In this document: in pieces, positions 22,401 to 33,139 of the stretch
Layout: each line of letters starts with the position of its first letter
How positions within the stretch are numbered: the stretch's first letter is position 1
From: Panaeolus papilionaceus
Taxonomy: Eukaryota > Basidiomycota > Agaricomycetes > Agaricales
DNA length: 64,000 nt
Assembly: GCA_015501605.1 (NCBI GenBank)
Contig: JADNRZ010000027.1
Location: 310,001 to 374,000 of the forward strand
Direction of reading: 5' to 3'
Notes under the pieces: model-generated
What the model was told of the DNA's origin: nothing
What the model saw: only the letters and a program-made list of their open reading frames with translations
Database searches by the model: none
Position numbers and translations under genes: made by a program

Positions 22401-25400
22401 TATGGGAATTACTCCCTGGTTATGGAGCTTAACGGTCAGCAGATACCTGCTGGTACTTACCCAGCTGTTCAACGAAACACTGCCACAGTAAAAGACACAA
22501 AACGAGCCATACCTCGACCCGTGGTTATTGCTGTCCAAGTCAATGGACACCCCTGTCGAGCTCTGGTTGACTCAGGATCACTAGGTGATTTCATGTCAAG
22601 TAATTTGGCTGAACAATTAAAAGTCAAGAAGGTTGAATTAGCGTCACCTCTGGCAGTGCAACTGGCTGTTCAAGGGTCAAGGACTAAAATTAATTATGGG
22701 ACTCAAGTCAATTTCAAGTACCAGGAGATTGATGAATCAAGGTACTTTGACATCATCAATGTGTCGAATTATGACCTAATTTTGGGTACACCATTCTCCT
22801 ACACTCACCAAGCGTCGGTTGGTTTCAATCCTTCGAGATTGGTCATTGGAAGTAATACTGCTTTACCCCTGAAAGGGTCTGGAGTCACAACATTGGCATC
22901 CAGAAGTATGTCATTATATTCAGACAGTATAGACAAAGTACGAGAAGAATTACTTAATTATGCTCGTCCGCTATGCAAGAAAGCAAGCGAGACTCCATTA
23001 CCACCCTTACGAGAAATAAATCATCGAATTCCATTGATTGATCCACACAAAAAGTACACGTGGAGACCCTCGAAATGCCCCGAAGCTCTGAGGGACTTGT
23101 GGGTCGAGAAATGTGATGCTTATGTCAAAACCGGCCGATGGAGATCGGTACCTGCATTCAATGCGGTACCATTGATGTGCATACCAAAACCAGCAAAGGC
23201 TGGTGAACCTGTCCGACTTCGAACAGTTGTGGACCTTCGAGAACGTAATGCTAACACTCACAAAATGTCATCTCCATTACCTGACATGGACGGAATATTG
23301 CGCCGAGTAGCGCGCGCTAAATATAGGTCAATTATTGATGGTCAGGACGCCTATGAACAGATTAGAATTGAACCGAGTGATGTACCTAACTCTGCCATGA
23401 CCACTCCGAATGGTACCATGGTTAGTGAAGTAATGCAACAGGGTGACTGCAATGCAGTTGCCACATTCCAGACCATCATGGTCCGTCTATTTTCGCCCTG
23501 GCTAGGGAAATGGATCGATGTTTATTTAGATGACATCATTATCTACTCAGATAGCCTCGAAGATCATATCAAGCATGTCCGACAGGTCATCGACATTCTC
23601 AAACGTGAGAAATTCTACCTAAGTGAAAAGAAATTGAATTTTCTTACCAAAGAAATGAAGGTACTTGGTCGTATCATAGACGACGAGGGCATTCGAATGG
23701 ATCCGGATAAGGTAGATGCATTGGTTCGTTGGAAAACACCAACCAATCGGGACCTGTTACGAGGGTTCCTTGGGTCAGCAGGATATCTTGCTGATGATAT
23801 TGATCGCGTTCGAATTCCCATGGGAATTTTACATGGTCTTACAAGTGACAGTGTACCTTTCAGGTGGGAATATACCCACCAACGAGCCTTTCAAGATGTG
23901 AAGAATCTGGCTATGGTGTGTAAAGATCACCATCGAAAGCCTCTTAATTACAGTAAAGGGGCACCACAAGTGAATATGGTAACCGATGGTTGCATCACTG
24001 GCATAGCTGGTGTCATCAGTCAAGGTGATGATTGGAAAACGGCCAATGTTGCGGCATTTTATTCTGCAAAATTAAATCAAGCTCAACAAAATTATCCAGT
24101 TCACGAGATTGAAATGCTGGCTGGTGTGGAGACTATGCTAAGGTTTAGGGACATCCTACAGGGTGTACACTTTAAGTGGTATACAGACCACAAAGGTTTA
24201 ATCCATCTATTGAAACAGAAAAATCTATCTGGCAGACAGGCCAGGTGGATTGAAAAGATCTCGCAGTTTGACTTTGAAATAATCTATGTGCCTGGAGCCG
24301 AGAATATCTTATCAGACGCCTTATCTAGGCTATATTCAAATGATGCGCCAGGGACAGTGCGTGCGAGAAGTGAATATACATATTTTGATATCGAGGATGA
24401 TGCACTTGGTGCTCAATCCTTAATTAGTATGCCCATTCTTGTTGGTACGGAGGGCGAGAATGTAATACCACAACCTAAACGAAATAGGAAAGAAGTGTTA
24501 CCTGCAGAGACAGGTCGTCCCGAGACTGGGAAAGAATTTTCAAAACGCATGTCAAATCACTTCGTCCTTCGAGGCCCGAAGGAACGAAGGGAGGGCGGGA
24601 GTCAGGAACTGCCCGAAACCCACAGAAACACACCAGAGAAATTAACAATTAAAATTCCAGCTTGTAAAACTAAAGAAACAGAAAAACAAGCTGATCAAGT
24701 GACAGAGCCCCACTCGCTCCAAGATGTCATTAAAGATAATAATAGCGGCCTGGATCTGCGCGGGTTCCTAAAAGGGAAATACTCGAATGACCCCTTCTTC
24801 AAAATAATATTAGAAAACCCAAAGCAATACAAAAACTTTGTAGTCAGAGATGAATTAATATTCCAAAGGGAGTCTGGATTCAAACTACTCCTGTGCATTC
24901 CTCATGTACTATACGAGGGAAGGAATATTCGAGAGATAGTAATCTCCGAAGCACACTCCATTCTGGCCCACTTAGGGACGCGCAAGACCCTGGACTACCT
25001 TAAGGATCATTGCTGGTGGAAAACCATGGCCACAGATGTGGAGTCTTATTGTGACACGTGCTTCACATGTAAACGTTCGAAACCTTCGAATCAAAAGCCT
25101 TATGGCCTACTTAACCCCCTATCAGTCCCCATGCGACCCTGGGATTCAATTGGAATTGATTTCGTTGGACCATTGCCCGAATCAAAAGACCGAGATGCTT
25201 CGTATGACTGCATCACTGTTGTCATAGACTTAATGTCAGCTATGGTTCACTTAGTACCAAGTCGAGTAAACTACACAGCAAAAGATGTTGCTGAATTAGT
25301 GTTTAATGAGGTATACAAACATCACGGGCTCCCCAGGAGCATCGTCAGTGACAGAGATGTGCTGTTCACCAGTATATTCTGGCAGCACTTGCACAAACTC

Positions 25401-27308
25401 ATCGGAACGAAGCTTAAATTATCAAGCGCTTACCACCCTGAGTCCGACGGCTCCACCGAAAGAGCCAACCGAACCATTACACAAATGATTCGTCAGTCCA
25501 TTAGCCCCAACCAAAAGGACTGGGTATCTAAGTTAGCCGGTATCGAGTTTGCAATTAATTCTGCACGCTCGGAGAGCACAGGTTACGCTCCATTTTTCCT
25601 GAACACTGGCCGAATGCCGAGGTCAATGATTTGGGATTCACCTTCAAAGGATGAATACCCCGGTGTACGAGCCTTTGCGCAGAAAATCAAAACAGCTGTG
25701 ATGTCGGCTCACGACTCAATCTTAGCCGCCCGTGTCAAACAAACACGCACAGCCAACCGAAAACGACAAGTAGCTCCATTCAAAGAAGGAGATCTTGTAT
25801 ACATATCTACTAAAAATATATCATTTCCTAAGGGATACGCTAGGAAGTTTGTACCTAAATTTATTGGACCTTACCCAATCTGTAAAGACTTTGGAAATTA
25901 CTCATTTAGATTGGCACTCTCAGATAACCTCAGAAAGCGAGGTATACATGATGTATTCCATGCCTCATTGCTTCGAATCCACAAGCCGAATGATGACCGA
26001 TTGTTCCCCGGAAGAATGGACAATCAAATCTGGGAAACCAACGAGCCCGAGCAAGAATGGGCTGTCGAGAAAATTCTTACTCATACAGGCTCCAAAGAAA
26101 ATGCATTATTTGAGATTAAATGGAAAGCTGGTGATACTATGTGGCTGCCATATCATAAGATTTCGCATTTGACAGCGCTTGAACAATACTTCGAAGCGCT
26201 GGGCATTAAAAATATTAATCAGCTACCTACGGGCAAAGGAACTATGCATGAAGACGATGCACAAGTTGATCTTGGCTTTATGAAAGTACTCGAGGACCAT
26301 CGGAATCACTCAAAGCGCCTTACGAAGCGTCGCCGAGCTGAGACCTATAAAACCTCGAAGCAAAATCGCTCGAAAAAATCATCCCATCTCACTACCAACA
26401 TCCTCTCCTCCTCTGATCGTCTCTTCTACTCTATTCCTATCGCTTCATCTCATCCTACAACCTCTCGTAACTCACATCGTCGCCCCAGAATGCCTGCTGA
26501 ACGCTCCAACACTTCCCAGTCCATCGCACCCTTCATCAGCTCTTCTCTTCACCATTTCATGCGGTACAACGAACGGACTAATCTCGTCACACTCAAGGAT
26601 CGTGATTGCCTCATCTCCTATCATCCCAACACCATCACTCTGTACAAATCCTTCGATCAACAATGTCGACACAATGAAGAAGCCAAAATGGTTCCTAGTG
26701 GCTACGACAAATTCGCCGAGATCTACAACCGAAACACTCCATCCGAGGAACGCTTCTGCGAGCGCTTGCTTTCTCGCGGCTTCCGTTATCACTCACACAC
26801 TCGTCCTGTTGGCCCTCACCTTCTCGACTTCGCCAACTTCCCTGTGACCAGCGGTTACTTCGATCCTCGCCTTCGCACTCTACCATTTATTAACACCAAC
26901 GGATCGCTTAACACCCGCTCTTACAAAGTCTACGACAGCGCCGCTCACAGTCAACTCGAGCATTACCAAAAACGCGAAGAACGTCAGCGATACGGTGGGA
27001 AACGCTTCAACGATCGCAAGAAAGGCAAGCACAACCATAACCACAACAACACCACCACGTCCGGCTCATCTCAAATCCTTGACGAAGTCACCGATGCTGA
27101 TTTCGGAGCGTTCTTCATTGACACCACCGGAGACCCCTCCGCTTCCACCTCAGGCTCAGACAACGGACTCAATCTCAACGACATGCCCGTCTTTGATCAA
27201 TTGATGACAGATGTCAACTCATCCTCTACCTCGGCCACTGGTTCTGGACCTCAAGACTCTTCATCCACCCCTTCCGCTACCGCAGGTGGCTCCTCTCAAA
27301 TCCAGTAA
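19440..27308 (+). CDS. Gag-Pol polyprotein with chromodomain and long C-terminal extension
   Basis: 2,622 aa in one frame. An N-terminal basic/acidic leader holds an Asp/Ser-rich tract (about 313-375) and a Lys-rich tract (to 396). Then come a Gag core (about 395-560), a CCHC zinc knuckle (C647-C660), an aspartic protease with DSG at 1044-1046, reverse transcriptase with YLDD at 1362-1365, and RNase H with its first Asp at 1516. The integrase has a zinc-binding CDTC (1871-1874) and the catalytic triad D1907, D1971, E2007, an exact DD35E spacing. A chromodomain (about 2206-2255) follows. The last 330 or so residues, after a basic stretch, form a separate region with no family I recognise. Gag and Pol are not separated by a frameshift or stop, so processing must come from the protease or other control. 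Confidence 0.95.
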   Translation: MSSYTTRSTTRKTVAYGRAPVKKAVRDVPDNEVFGTPNDTPIPVIIAEEEAGSLEPPPPGQPAVWEETSPSPSNLTMGGEEAHVTPLPAQRADVAENNSDTEQVQEPVISKGRSRSPSESSLGSSSIEDPELANVLRIAKSNLTRVQKERIDKRTKRIQGIYDKQDKARGKQVDPREWGAADIPAEELNVDAQDAELNQIHKAHKVKETAAMSTGADDSTSANKHKKEIERKEAAAKASRHRSATAPISREVEEFIDNVAGSNKKNKKSSKHRKEAKELKGAYKNMLPSAQINKKSYLGELLGDKPKQRKKYESSDSSDSSSSTESSSSDESSDSDTSDESTESSTDSSDDLDDSMSSSSESDSSDSDASSKKHKKKSKRTKKSKKRSKKYSKVKAIEPDTYDGSEDTQKFHRFGTEMLMYFKDAKISSKRQAYVMSHYLRGEAYEYYIREVSYNSRKSRSPPDGRELLKGLFNHCFSVDFRDKQREKLKRCYQNDRSVKKYVSEINELFTTIGYADKRERVNRLWRGFRPEIQQALWKDKLHPDRSKWDKVVQAAELNEIAQAVADKVGSRKSDKSKRKRDERNNENKGNKSNRERRNSFGKKTNSTPNFSSKDNKFKKWNDEGKQKKKPRLSQEEQDELRAANKCFDCKQVGHQARHCPKKNNVFVQGSSTGQVRNYNVEIDVAETERLRALSEETQYLDTLDANMVQFELESETDSDASDEALLVQLMDEFVDYRSNIDITKTFVEGEAPTAAVCAKAIAQLQYCDTYPGDEIYRAMPDIGISRFNVIRISDSMCAIEDFLQDRSTYISLHTINDQNFNLTDWYWKDCAYSHGIIVPDNRIAKQTLRIDDPIAFRAELCLSLGAPYGLECKEPFVAGFQRFHIVKNGQDETKYNIYDLELQFKASITEQLLRNEKLNLTRWYQTRVTKSMTQLECAISLSVAEGDWDIPLLFEPIDDPLEAFVMTLIRDHEQDLHADKAIKMTPYGNYSLVMELNGQQIPAGTYPAVQRNTATVKDTKRAIPRPVVIAVQVNGHPCRALVDSGSLGDFMSSNLAEQLKVKKVELASPLAVQLAVQGSRTKINYGTQVNFKYQEIDESRYFDIINVSNYDLILGTPFSYTHQASVGFNPSRLVIGSNTALPLKGSGVTTLASRSMSLYSDSIDKVREELLNYARPLCKKASETPLPPLREINHRIPLIDPHKKYTWRPSKCPEALRDLWVEKCDAYVKTGRWRSVPAFNAVPLMCIPKPAKAGEPVRLRTVVDLRERNANTHKMSSPLPDMDGILRRVARAKYRSIIDGQDAYEQIRIEPSDVPNSAMTTPNGTMVSEVMQQGDCNAVATFQTIMVRLFSPWLGKWIDVYLDDIIIYSDSLEDHIKHVRQVIDILKREKFYLSEKKLNFLTKEMKVLGRIIDDEGIRMDPDKVDALVRWKTPTNRDLLRGFLGSAGYLADDIDRVRIPMGILHGLTSDSVPFRWEYTHQRAFQDVKNLAMVCKDHHRKPLNYSKGAPQVNMVTDGCITGIAGVISQGDDWKTANVAAFYSAKLNQAQQNYPVHEIEMLAGVETMLRFRDILQGVHFKWYTDHKGLIHLLKQKNLSGRQARWIEKISQFDFEIIYVPGAENILSDALSRLYSNDAPGTVRARSEYTYFDIEDDALGAQSLISMPILVGTEGENVIPQPKRNRKEVLPAETGRPETGKEFSKRMSNHFVLRGPKERREGGSQELPETHRNTPEKLTIKIPACKTKETEKQADQVTEPHSLQDVIKDNNSGLDLRGFLKGKYSNDPFFKIILENPKQYKNFVVRDELIFQRESGFKLLLCIPHVLYEGRNIREIVISEAHSILAHLGTRKTLDYLKDHCWWKTMATDVESYCDTCFTCKRSKPSNQKPYGLLNPLSVPMRPWDSIGIDFVGPLPESKDRDASYDCITVVIDLMSAMVHLVPSRVNYTAKDVAELVFNEVYKHHGLPRSIVSDRDVLFTSIFWQHLHKLIGTKLKLSSAYHPESDGSTERANRTITQMIRQSISPNQKDWVSKLAGIEFAINSARSESTGYAPFFLNTGRMPRSMIWDSPSKDEYPGVRAFAQKIKTAVMSAHDSILAARVKQTRTANRKRQVAPFKEGDLVYISTKNISFPKGYARKFVPKFIGPYPICKDFGNYSFRLALSDNLRKRGIHDVFHASLLRIHKPNDDRLFPGRMDNQIWETNEPEQEWAVEKILTHTGSKENALFEIKWKAGDTMWLPYHKISHLTALEQYFEALGIKNINQLPTGKGTMHEDDAQVDLGFMKVLEDHRNHSKRLTKRRRAETYKTSKQNRSKKSSHLTTNILSSSDRLFYSIPIASSHPTTSRNSHRRPRMPAERSNTSQSIAPFISSSLHHFMRYNERTNLVTLKDRDCLISYHPNTITLYKSFDQQCRHNEEAKMVPSGYDKFAEIYNRNTPSEERFCERLLSRGFRYHSHTRPVGPHLLDFANFPVTSGYFDPRLRTLPFINTNGSLNTRSYKVYDSAAHSQLEHYQKREERQRYGGKRFNDRKKGKHNHNHNNTTTSGSSQILDEVTDADFGAFFIDTTGDPSASTSGSDNGLNLNDMPVFDQLMTDVNSSSTSATGSGPQDSSSTPSATAGGSSQIQ

Positions 27309-27454
27309 TTTGTTTATTTCTTATCTTTTTCTTGATATCTTAGTTATGGCTCCGCTTTTGTGCCTTGTTTACCCCCACTCATATCCCTTGATTATATTTC
27401 CTTATCTTCTATTTTACCTTGATATCTATTCTTACAGAATAGCTGGAGGGCGTA

Positions 27455-27752
27455 TGTGGCGATTCGGACTTCGTCTCCATCTCTCGTCTATTTGTCTCTA
27501 TTTACCATCCCCCTTAGATTAGATATCCTTAGTTATCTATATGTTCATCTCCTCCCCGAATCCCCGTCCATTCTACTAAGTTTTCACCTTATATAATCAT
27601 TAGCCTCTGAACAGTATATATAGAGCGTAGCTATAGCCATGTATCGACAAGTTCTACTCGAATCGATAACTTACAGCGGTTATTTACTCAGTCTGAACTT
27701 CTCCCCCTTCCGTGTGTCAAGACCATTTCCTAATTAGGATCTCCTTGCCACA
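27455..27752 (+). repeat. 3' LTR
   Basis: 298 bp, reading the same as the 5' LTR. A short purine-rich stretch (GCTGGAGGG) just upstream is the likely polypurine tract. The target duplication CCACC follows. Confidence 0.95.
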
Positions 27753-27757
27753 CCACC
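27753..27757. repeat. right target-site duplication CCACC
   Basis: Second copy of CCACC, directly after the 3' LTR. Confidence 0.9.
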
Positions 27758-27799
27758 CATCTCACCAGCACTCCCTTTACTACCCTCTTCTACTTTCCG

Positions 27800-29238
27800 A
27801 TGTCCACAATCCCGGATTTTGAAACCAAGCTCAAGCATATCAAAATTTGCGGAGCTGTATCAGTAAAAAGGGTGTCAAATATGAAAGGATTCGCCAATCT
27901 GGGTTGTTCTGTATTTGTGTAAATGCTCAGTAATACTACGGTGAGATTGCGACTTATACCTGTATGCATAGACTACTTGGTCCCACCGGGTCAGGGAAGA
28001 GTAGTGTGAGTTATATTGCTATCACTATTTTCGGTCTACTCCAATATCTCCTCGGGTAGTTCGTTGAAGCAATTGCATCAAATCCCTCCCTCGGTCTCTC
28101 GAGTGATAAGCTGGAGGGGTTCACGCAATCTGTATCAATATATCAAGTTATAAATGCAGTGCCGTACAATCATCCCCTTTATTTAGTGGATGTTCCCGGG
28201 TTTGCGGATAGTAAAATATCGGCGATGAGCGTAGTTTCCATGATAAAAGATATGATTCAAACGAGCCCGTAATTTCCAGTGTTCTCTCCTTTGAAAGCAG
28301 ACACACTGACTTTAATATTTACTAGAAATTTACTTGTTTTCAACATTCTCTACCACACACCTATCAACAACCCGCGCTTGCCTGGAAGCCAAAGACAGGT
28401 TCTGCGTACTTTCGAGGCATTGACAGGGTCTGGCTCAGCAAAGAACATCACTGTCGTTTCTACAATGTGGGACTCAATTTGCAACGAAAACTCAAAAAGA
28501 CGTGCGGAAAGAAACTTTAGCCAGCTTCGTGGTGAAATCTGGGTGGTATGTTGCTCTCAGGACATTTTCAGAGTATTGACTTTGCTATACACCCGTGATG
28601 CCCATTAGGATTACATCGCTCGAGGAGCCAACATCGTCAAGTTTTACAACACACCCGAGTCAGCTTTTACTATTTTAGACAGTGCTTATGATCGAAGCGG
28701 CTGGTATGGTGCATTCAATATCCACAACTCGATTAACCTTCCCCTTCAAGTAACATCATTCGCACCACATATCCATCGTGACCTCCAAACACGCATACAA
28801 GAGCTTCAAATGCAGCAAGCCAACATTCAGTTGGAGCTGCAAACGGTGACAGAGCAATTAGACGAAGAACTCAAAGCCATTTTGGTTTCGCAACTCAAGG
28901 AGGTGCAGACGCTAATCACCAAGTTTGAGGAAGAGTTGAGTGAGCTTGGAACACCAGCTGATCGCCTTGCCGCCCTGGGACCTGCACTGCCAACCGTCAA
29001 TCCTACTGTCCCAATGCCTGGCCCTCTTCTGACCCTGGAACCCACTGCATCAACCCCAGAATCGGTCACACCGGCCTCGGAAACACACTTGTCAGCATCT
29101 GTGGTGGTCCCTCCAGCCATGGGACCTGTCACCTCAACACCAGATACCAAATTGCCAAGGGATGGAATGTTGGCAAGGGCAACCAACGCAGTCAAAGGGT
29201 GGGGAAACAAGCTTTCAAAGCGCCGAGTTACCAATTGA
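27800..29238 (+). CDS. P-loop GTPase-like protein G2 (five exons)
   Basis: Exons 27800-27918, 27972-28005, 28060-28268, 28326-28545 and 28609-29238 join in phase to a 403-aa ORF. Introns are 53-63 nt with GT...AG ends. The spliced N-terminus makes a beta strand plus Walker A (VLLGPTGSGKSS, residues 40-51). G3 is D95-V-P-G98 in YLVDVPGFADSK. VVSTMWD may be the G4-like strand. The C-terminal half has a coiled-coil-like segment, a Pro/Thr/Ser-rich linker and a basic end. The family resembles the AIG1/TRAFAC-type G-domain proteins that are expanded in Agaricomycetes; the role is unknown. A retrotransposon ends 48 bp (including the target duplication) upstream of the ATG and may alter its expression. 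Confidence 0.8.
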
Positions 29239-29589
29239 GTCACCATCACTCTCGGTCTTCCTTTGTCATGCGCTACGACGGTGTTGCTGATTTAAGTTTG
29301 ATAATGTACTCCTATGCACTTGTCGCTTTGTATTACATATATATAGATGTAGCTTTTAATGTCGAGGATAACGCAGTTACTTATAACATTGTTGACTTCC
29401 ACTTTCTATATAACGGATTGGCCAACGGTCAGCATCGGTAAACAGAAATACAAGACAAATTAATTGCCTCTTCTCTCGCAAATAAGTCATCCTATGAAGA
29501 TAATCATCAGTTAACGATTCAAAATGCGAAGAGAGAAATAAGTGAATGAGTAAATGAAGGCACTCACCCCGCCTGTTCCGCCAACTCTA

Positions 29590-32500
29590 ATACTGCTCAT
29601 GATGCTTCACCGAATAAACTCCCAGCTGATGAAACGGTCTCCCAAAACTACACCCCACCTCCAATACCCCCCACCGCCGTCGTTCCCCACAGCTTGTGGT
29701 ACTTTGTTAGGATCGCTTGCATAATGAGGTGGTGCCTGTTGTTGGACTGGCGCGGTATAGCCCGCCCTATTGAGGAGATTGCAAGACAGAGGCGGATCAT
29801 CGGGTTGTTGGGGTGGTAGTCAGACGTGGAGGAGGTTGACTGAATTATAAACAGGGTTGGATTAGAGATGGAGGACAACGAGGAATTGAAACACAAGAAA
29901 AACTCACAAGTAGCACTTTAGAACTCTTCTCAGCGACGCAAATCTGCCCATATACCACAACGATGTCAGGCTGCACTTTCGTCGGAATCTTGGTGCCCCC
30001 TCCACATTTGCCGTCGCACTCGCCCCACCCTCAAACGTCGTTGGCGCAGGCTTCTCATCCTCCTCGTTATCGTCATTCCTCTTTTTCCCCGCCACACTCG
30101 AGGTAGTCGCAGTGGCCGCACACTGCCTACTCAACCAATTCCACCTCAATATTCCAGGATTCTTCACAACTGTATCCGAAAGCTTCAACTCCCTCGGTGT
30201 CGATGCGCTAAAGCTATCTATGAGCTAAGCCCGCTCGCGACGGTTGCGAGAAGAATCCTGAGAGGTTCGTTGTTGAATGGATGCGTTGTGATGAGTTTGC
30301 AGGCTTTTTTTGACAACGATATCGGGTCATTTAGCGAGGATCATGATGCTGCAGCTGTGGGTCGCGTGAGCGAGAGGGAAGAGGATAAAAGAGGAAATAG
30401 AGGTACTGATTAATGTGATACCAATTGCACTTTGCCGGTCTGATGGTTGGTATGCGTTTGATGCCCTAATATATGCCGCAGGATTTCTTGAGCGTATCAT
30501 ATTGACCTCATTTCGTGAGGATGAAGGAGCACTGTGCAAGAGTGAGTCAGTATGGGTATGAAATCAGAATGCAATGCGAAAAAGAGGATCAGGACCACTA
30601 ACGTACCTGCATAAATAACCTCAATCAATCATCAAACGAAAAGCTCTAAACACAGTAACACCCGGCGACTTGGTATTTCGTCGGGTGAGGGAGTCTGGTT
30701 CTGCATAGGTCGGTATTTTGGTTAGTACATGATTTAATTTTCTGGTATAATTTTCGTGTAAAAGTAGGGGCCAGGGAGAGGAACGATGACGTTGGGAGAG
30801 GTACAAAGAGGGAGGAACAGACGCAAAGGAGGCAAAAAGGGAAAAGGGAACGCAACCCACCAATTCAAGCTGCAACCGATCCACCATGCTACCTTCATCG
30901 ACTTCCATCTCCATGTGTCATCCTACTACGGAGGAACATGCCAGCGCAGGGATCAGACTAATCGTATACATCACAAGTTCGTCAGCGATGCTTTTTAAGA
31001 AGAAAAAGAGTTGAAAACACCTCTCGCCTGACTCGTCAAAAACAGATCCCTTGTCTCTCTAATCATAATCTGCCTCCCTCATCATCCCCTCCCAACATGA
31101 CAGCACCTCCTCCCCTTCCTGTATCTCCTTCTCTACCCCCAACGCCCTCAACTGCGCCGGTGTCAACCTCGGTTTCACACCTGCCCTTGGTTTGGCTTTA
31201 GACACATTCAGGGATTTATCTTCGGGGAAGAGGGAAGGAGTGGTTAGGTCTTCGGTGGTTGAGGGGATGGGGTCGCTGGTAGGACCAGAGGTGGTTTTGC
31301 GCTTTTTGCGGGAATGGATGACTGTGAAGGTATACATAAGATAAACAAGGAAAGAGAGCAAGAACGAGGAGGAGAACACACCTTCGTACAGCAAGTTCAA
31401 CGCCTTCCTCACCAGGCTTGATATCTCATGAATCTCCGCCAATTTTATTTGCGCGTCGTTGTTGGTAGGGTCTGCCATGCATACTGTGATTGAAAAGTAG
31501 TTAGCGGCGTCTTTCAGAGGACAGAAAGAATGAAAAGATAACAGTTCCGAAATAGCGAAGAGAGGAAGAGGGACTGGTAAGTGATAAAGAGTTTCAAAAC
31601 TATGGAACAAAGCCAAGTCATCATCTGGCATCACAAGCATACGGTATACGAAAAACTGGATGAAAAACATGACGAGAATGAAATGGACAAAGTAGATATA
31701 TCCCGAAAGGCGACAAACTACGACGACCTCTCAGAGCACAGAGAGTCCATGAACAAACCGATAAAGAGCATACAGCAGAGATCCAACCAATGAAAATATA
31801 ACATAGAGATCCCACTCGTGAAAAGCATAAAAACCCTCAAATGAGACTGAATCAAATCACAGGGAAATGAAGGCGAAAGAATGGTAGTAATGCAGGGAAG
31901 GAAGAGATGGGAAGCAGGATAAACAACGTTGGGTTTACAATCCACACAGCATGAAACATAATTCAAGAAAAAGAAAAAGAAAGCGAGGAGCGCAAAACCT
32001 TTCAAAAAAACACCGCTGATTCTAGTAGAAACGAAAGCAACACCCCAAATACCAGACCCAAAAACCACAAAACCACTCGCCATACTCGCCCATTTTCTTC
32101 ATACACACCGCTGCTTGCAAGAGGACGTATACGCTGCTCGTCTAATAGATAGCATAAAGGGAGAGCGTGTCAGTTTCGGCTTTCTTCAATACATGAGGAA
32201 ATGAAAGAGGAAGGAGCAGGAGGAAAAATGAAAGTATCCACGAGGAAGCGGCGACGTAGCGATAGGGGACAAAATTGGGTAGAGAAAAGCAACGATCGCA
32301 GAAAAACAGATACAGGGAAGAGAGGTAAACAAGAGACCAGAAAACCTCGTACTCACTGACATATCTCCCCCCAAAAGCTCATATATCACCCTTGCATCCT
32401 CATAAATTTCCTTCTCGAGATATGCATCCGCAATCTCGAGGAACATCGCCGAGTAGTCCAACACGTCCGACGTGAGGATGATGGAAACAGCGGCTATAGG

Positions 32501-32935
32501 GGCGAAGGTTAGTGGGGGTTGTTTTATTTTATTTCATGTGTGGATGAGTAAATTTTAAGGGTGATGGGAGAAGAAAGGAGGCATATGGAAGAGAAATCGT
32601 AGAGAAAGGAAAGAAGAGGAAGGGAGAAAGGAGAAAGGACAAGAACACATACTCAAAATTACCCTCCAACTCATCCCGCGCTTTCACTTGCACCTCCTCA
32701 CCCGAGGTTTCTTCAGACTCGTCGCTCCCTGATTCCAAGCCCAAGTCCGAGTAAAATTCAGAGTCAGATGCCTCTGAAGCAGGATCTGAGAGCGAGTTAG
32801 AGTTCCAATCTATGCAGAACAAGAATAACGAGAATGAGTAAGGCCGAATAAACGGTGAAAAGCGTGATGAGACGGAGCTTACCGAGAACATCTTCGTCTA
32901 GATCTCTCATAATACACATTTTAACGAGTTAAATC
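29590..32935 (-). pseudogene. TFIIIC TPR subunit pseudogene, copy T2
   Basis: The minus strand carries, from N to C: RDLDEDVLG (about 32905); SDPASEASDSEFYSDLGLESGSDE (about 32770); DYSAMFLEIADAYLEKE then YEDARVIYELLGGD (about 32410); SSVYVLLQAAVCMKKMGEY (about 32120); KLAEIHEISSLVRKALNLLYEG (about 31410); AGVKPRLTPAQLRALG (about 31150); KLSDTVVKNPGILRWN (about 30170); and PMIRLCLAISSIGRAIPRQS (about 29800). This is the order of Sfc4/tau131-like TFIIIC subunits. The frame changes repeatedly and a central TPR block after the acidic N-terminus is missing. It is the most complete of the copies and sets the interpretation of the others. Confidence 0.75.
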
Positions 32936-33139
32936 CCAGTCAGAGCATGGCATAACTAGGATTAGTCGTCGCGGTGGTTGTGGTGGTGGACGTCAAGGAA
33001 GAAGACAAGATCAATTCCAACGTGCTGGTGGCAGCTAGGCAGGTTCCACTGATGCCATCACCCATCACCAACGGTCACTCAATCATCGCAAGCTCAGTCG
33101 TGTCTACGCTGCCTCCATGATCATGAGATATTCCTGCAG

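Larger units (their letters stand above)
18997..27752 (+). mobile_element. complete Ty3/gypsy chromodomain LTR retrotransposon
   Basis: The element is 8,756 bp: two 298-bp LTRs (TGTGGC...GCCACA) with no difference seen by eye, a 5-bp target duplication CCACC, and one uninterrupted 2,622-codon Gag-Pol ORF. Domain order (RT, RNase H, integrase, chromodomain) makes it a Ty3/gypsy chromovirus. Matching LTRs and the open frame indicate very recent insertion. No TGG-type tRNA primer-binding site is visible after the 5' LTR (TATTTTTAACCC follows), so the priming mode is unclear. It sits in the upstream region of GTPase gene G2. Confidence 0.95.

Noticed and set aside
27800..27918. An alternative earlier splice within GTPase exon 1, giving a YYGEIATYTC-type peptide before Walker A
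   Set aside because: Comparing the three copies shows a 53-nt intron (GTAAATG...ATAG) in each; removing it gives a proper strand-P-loop sequence.
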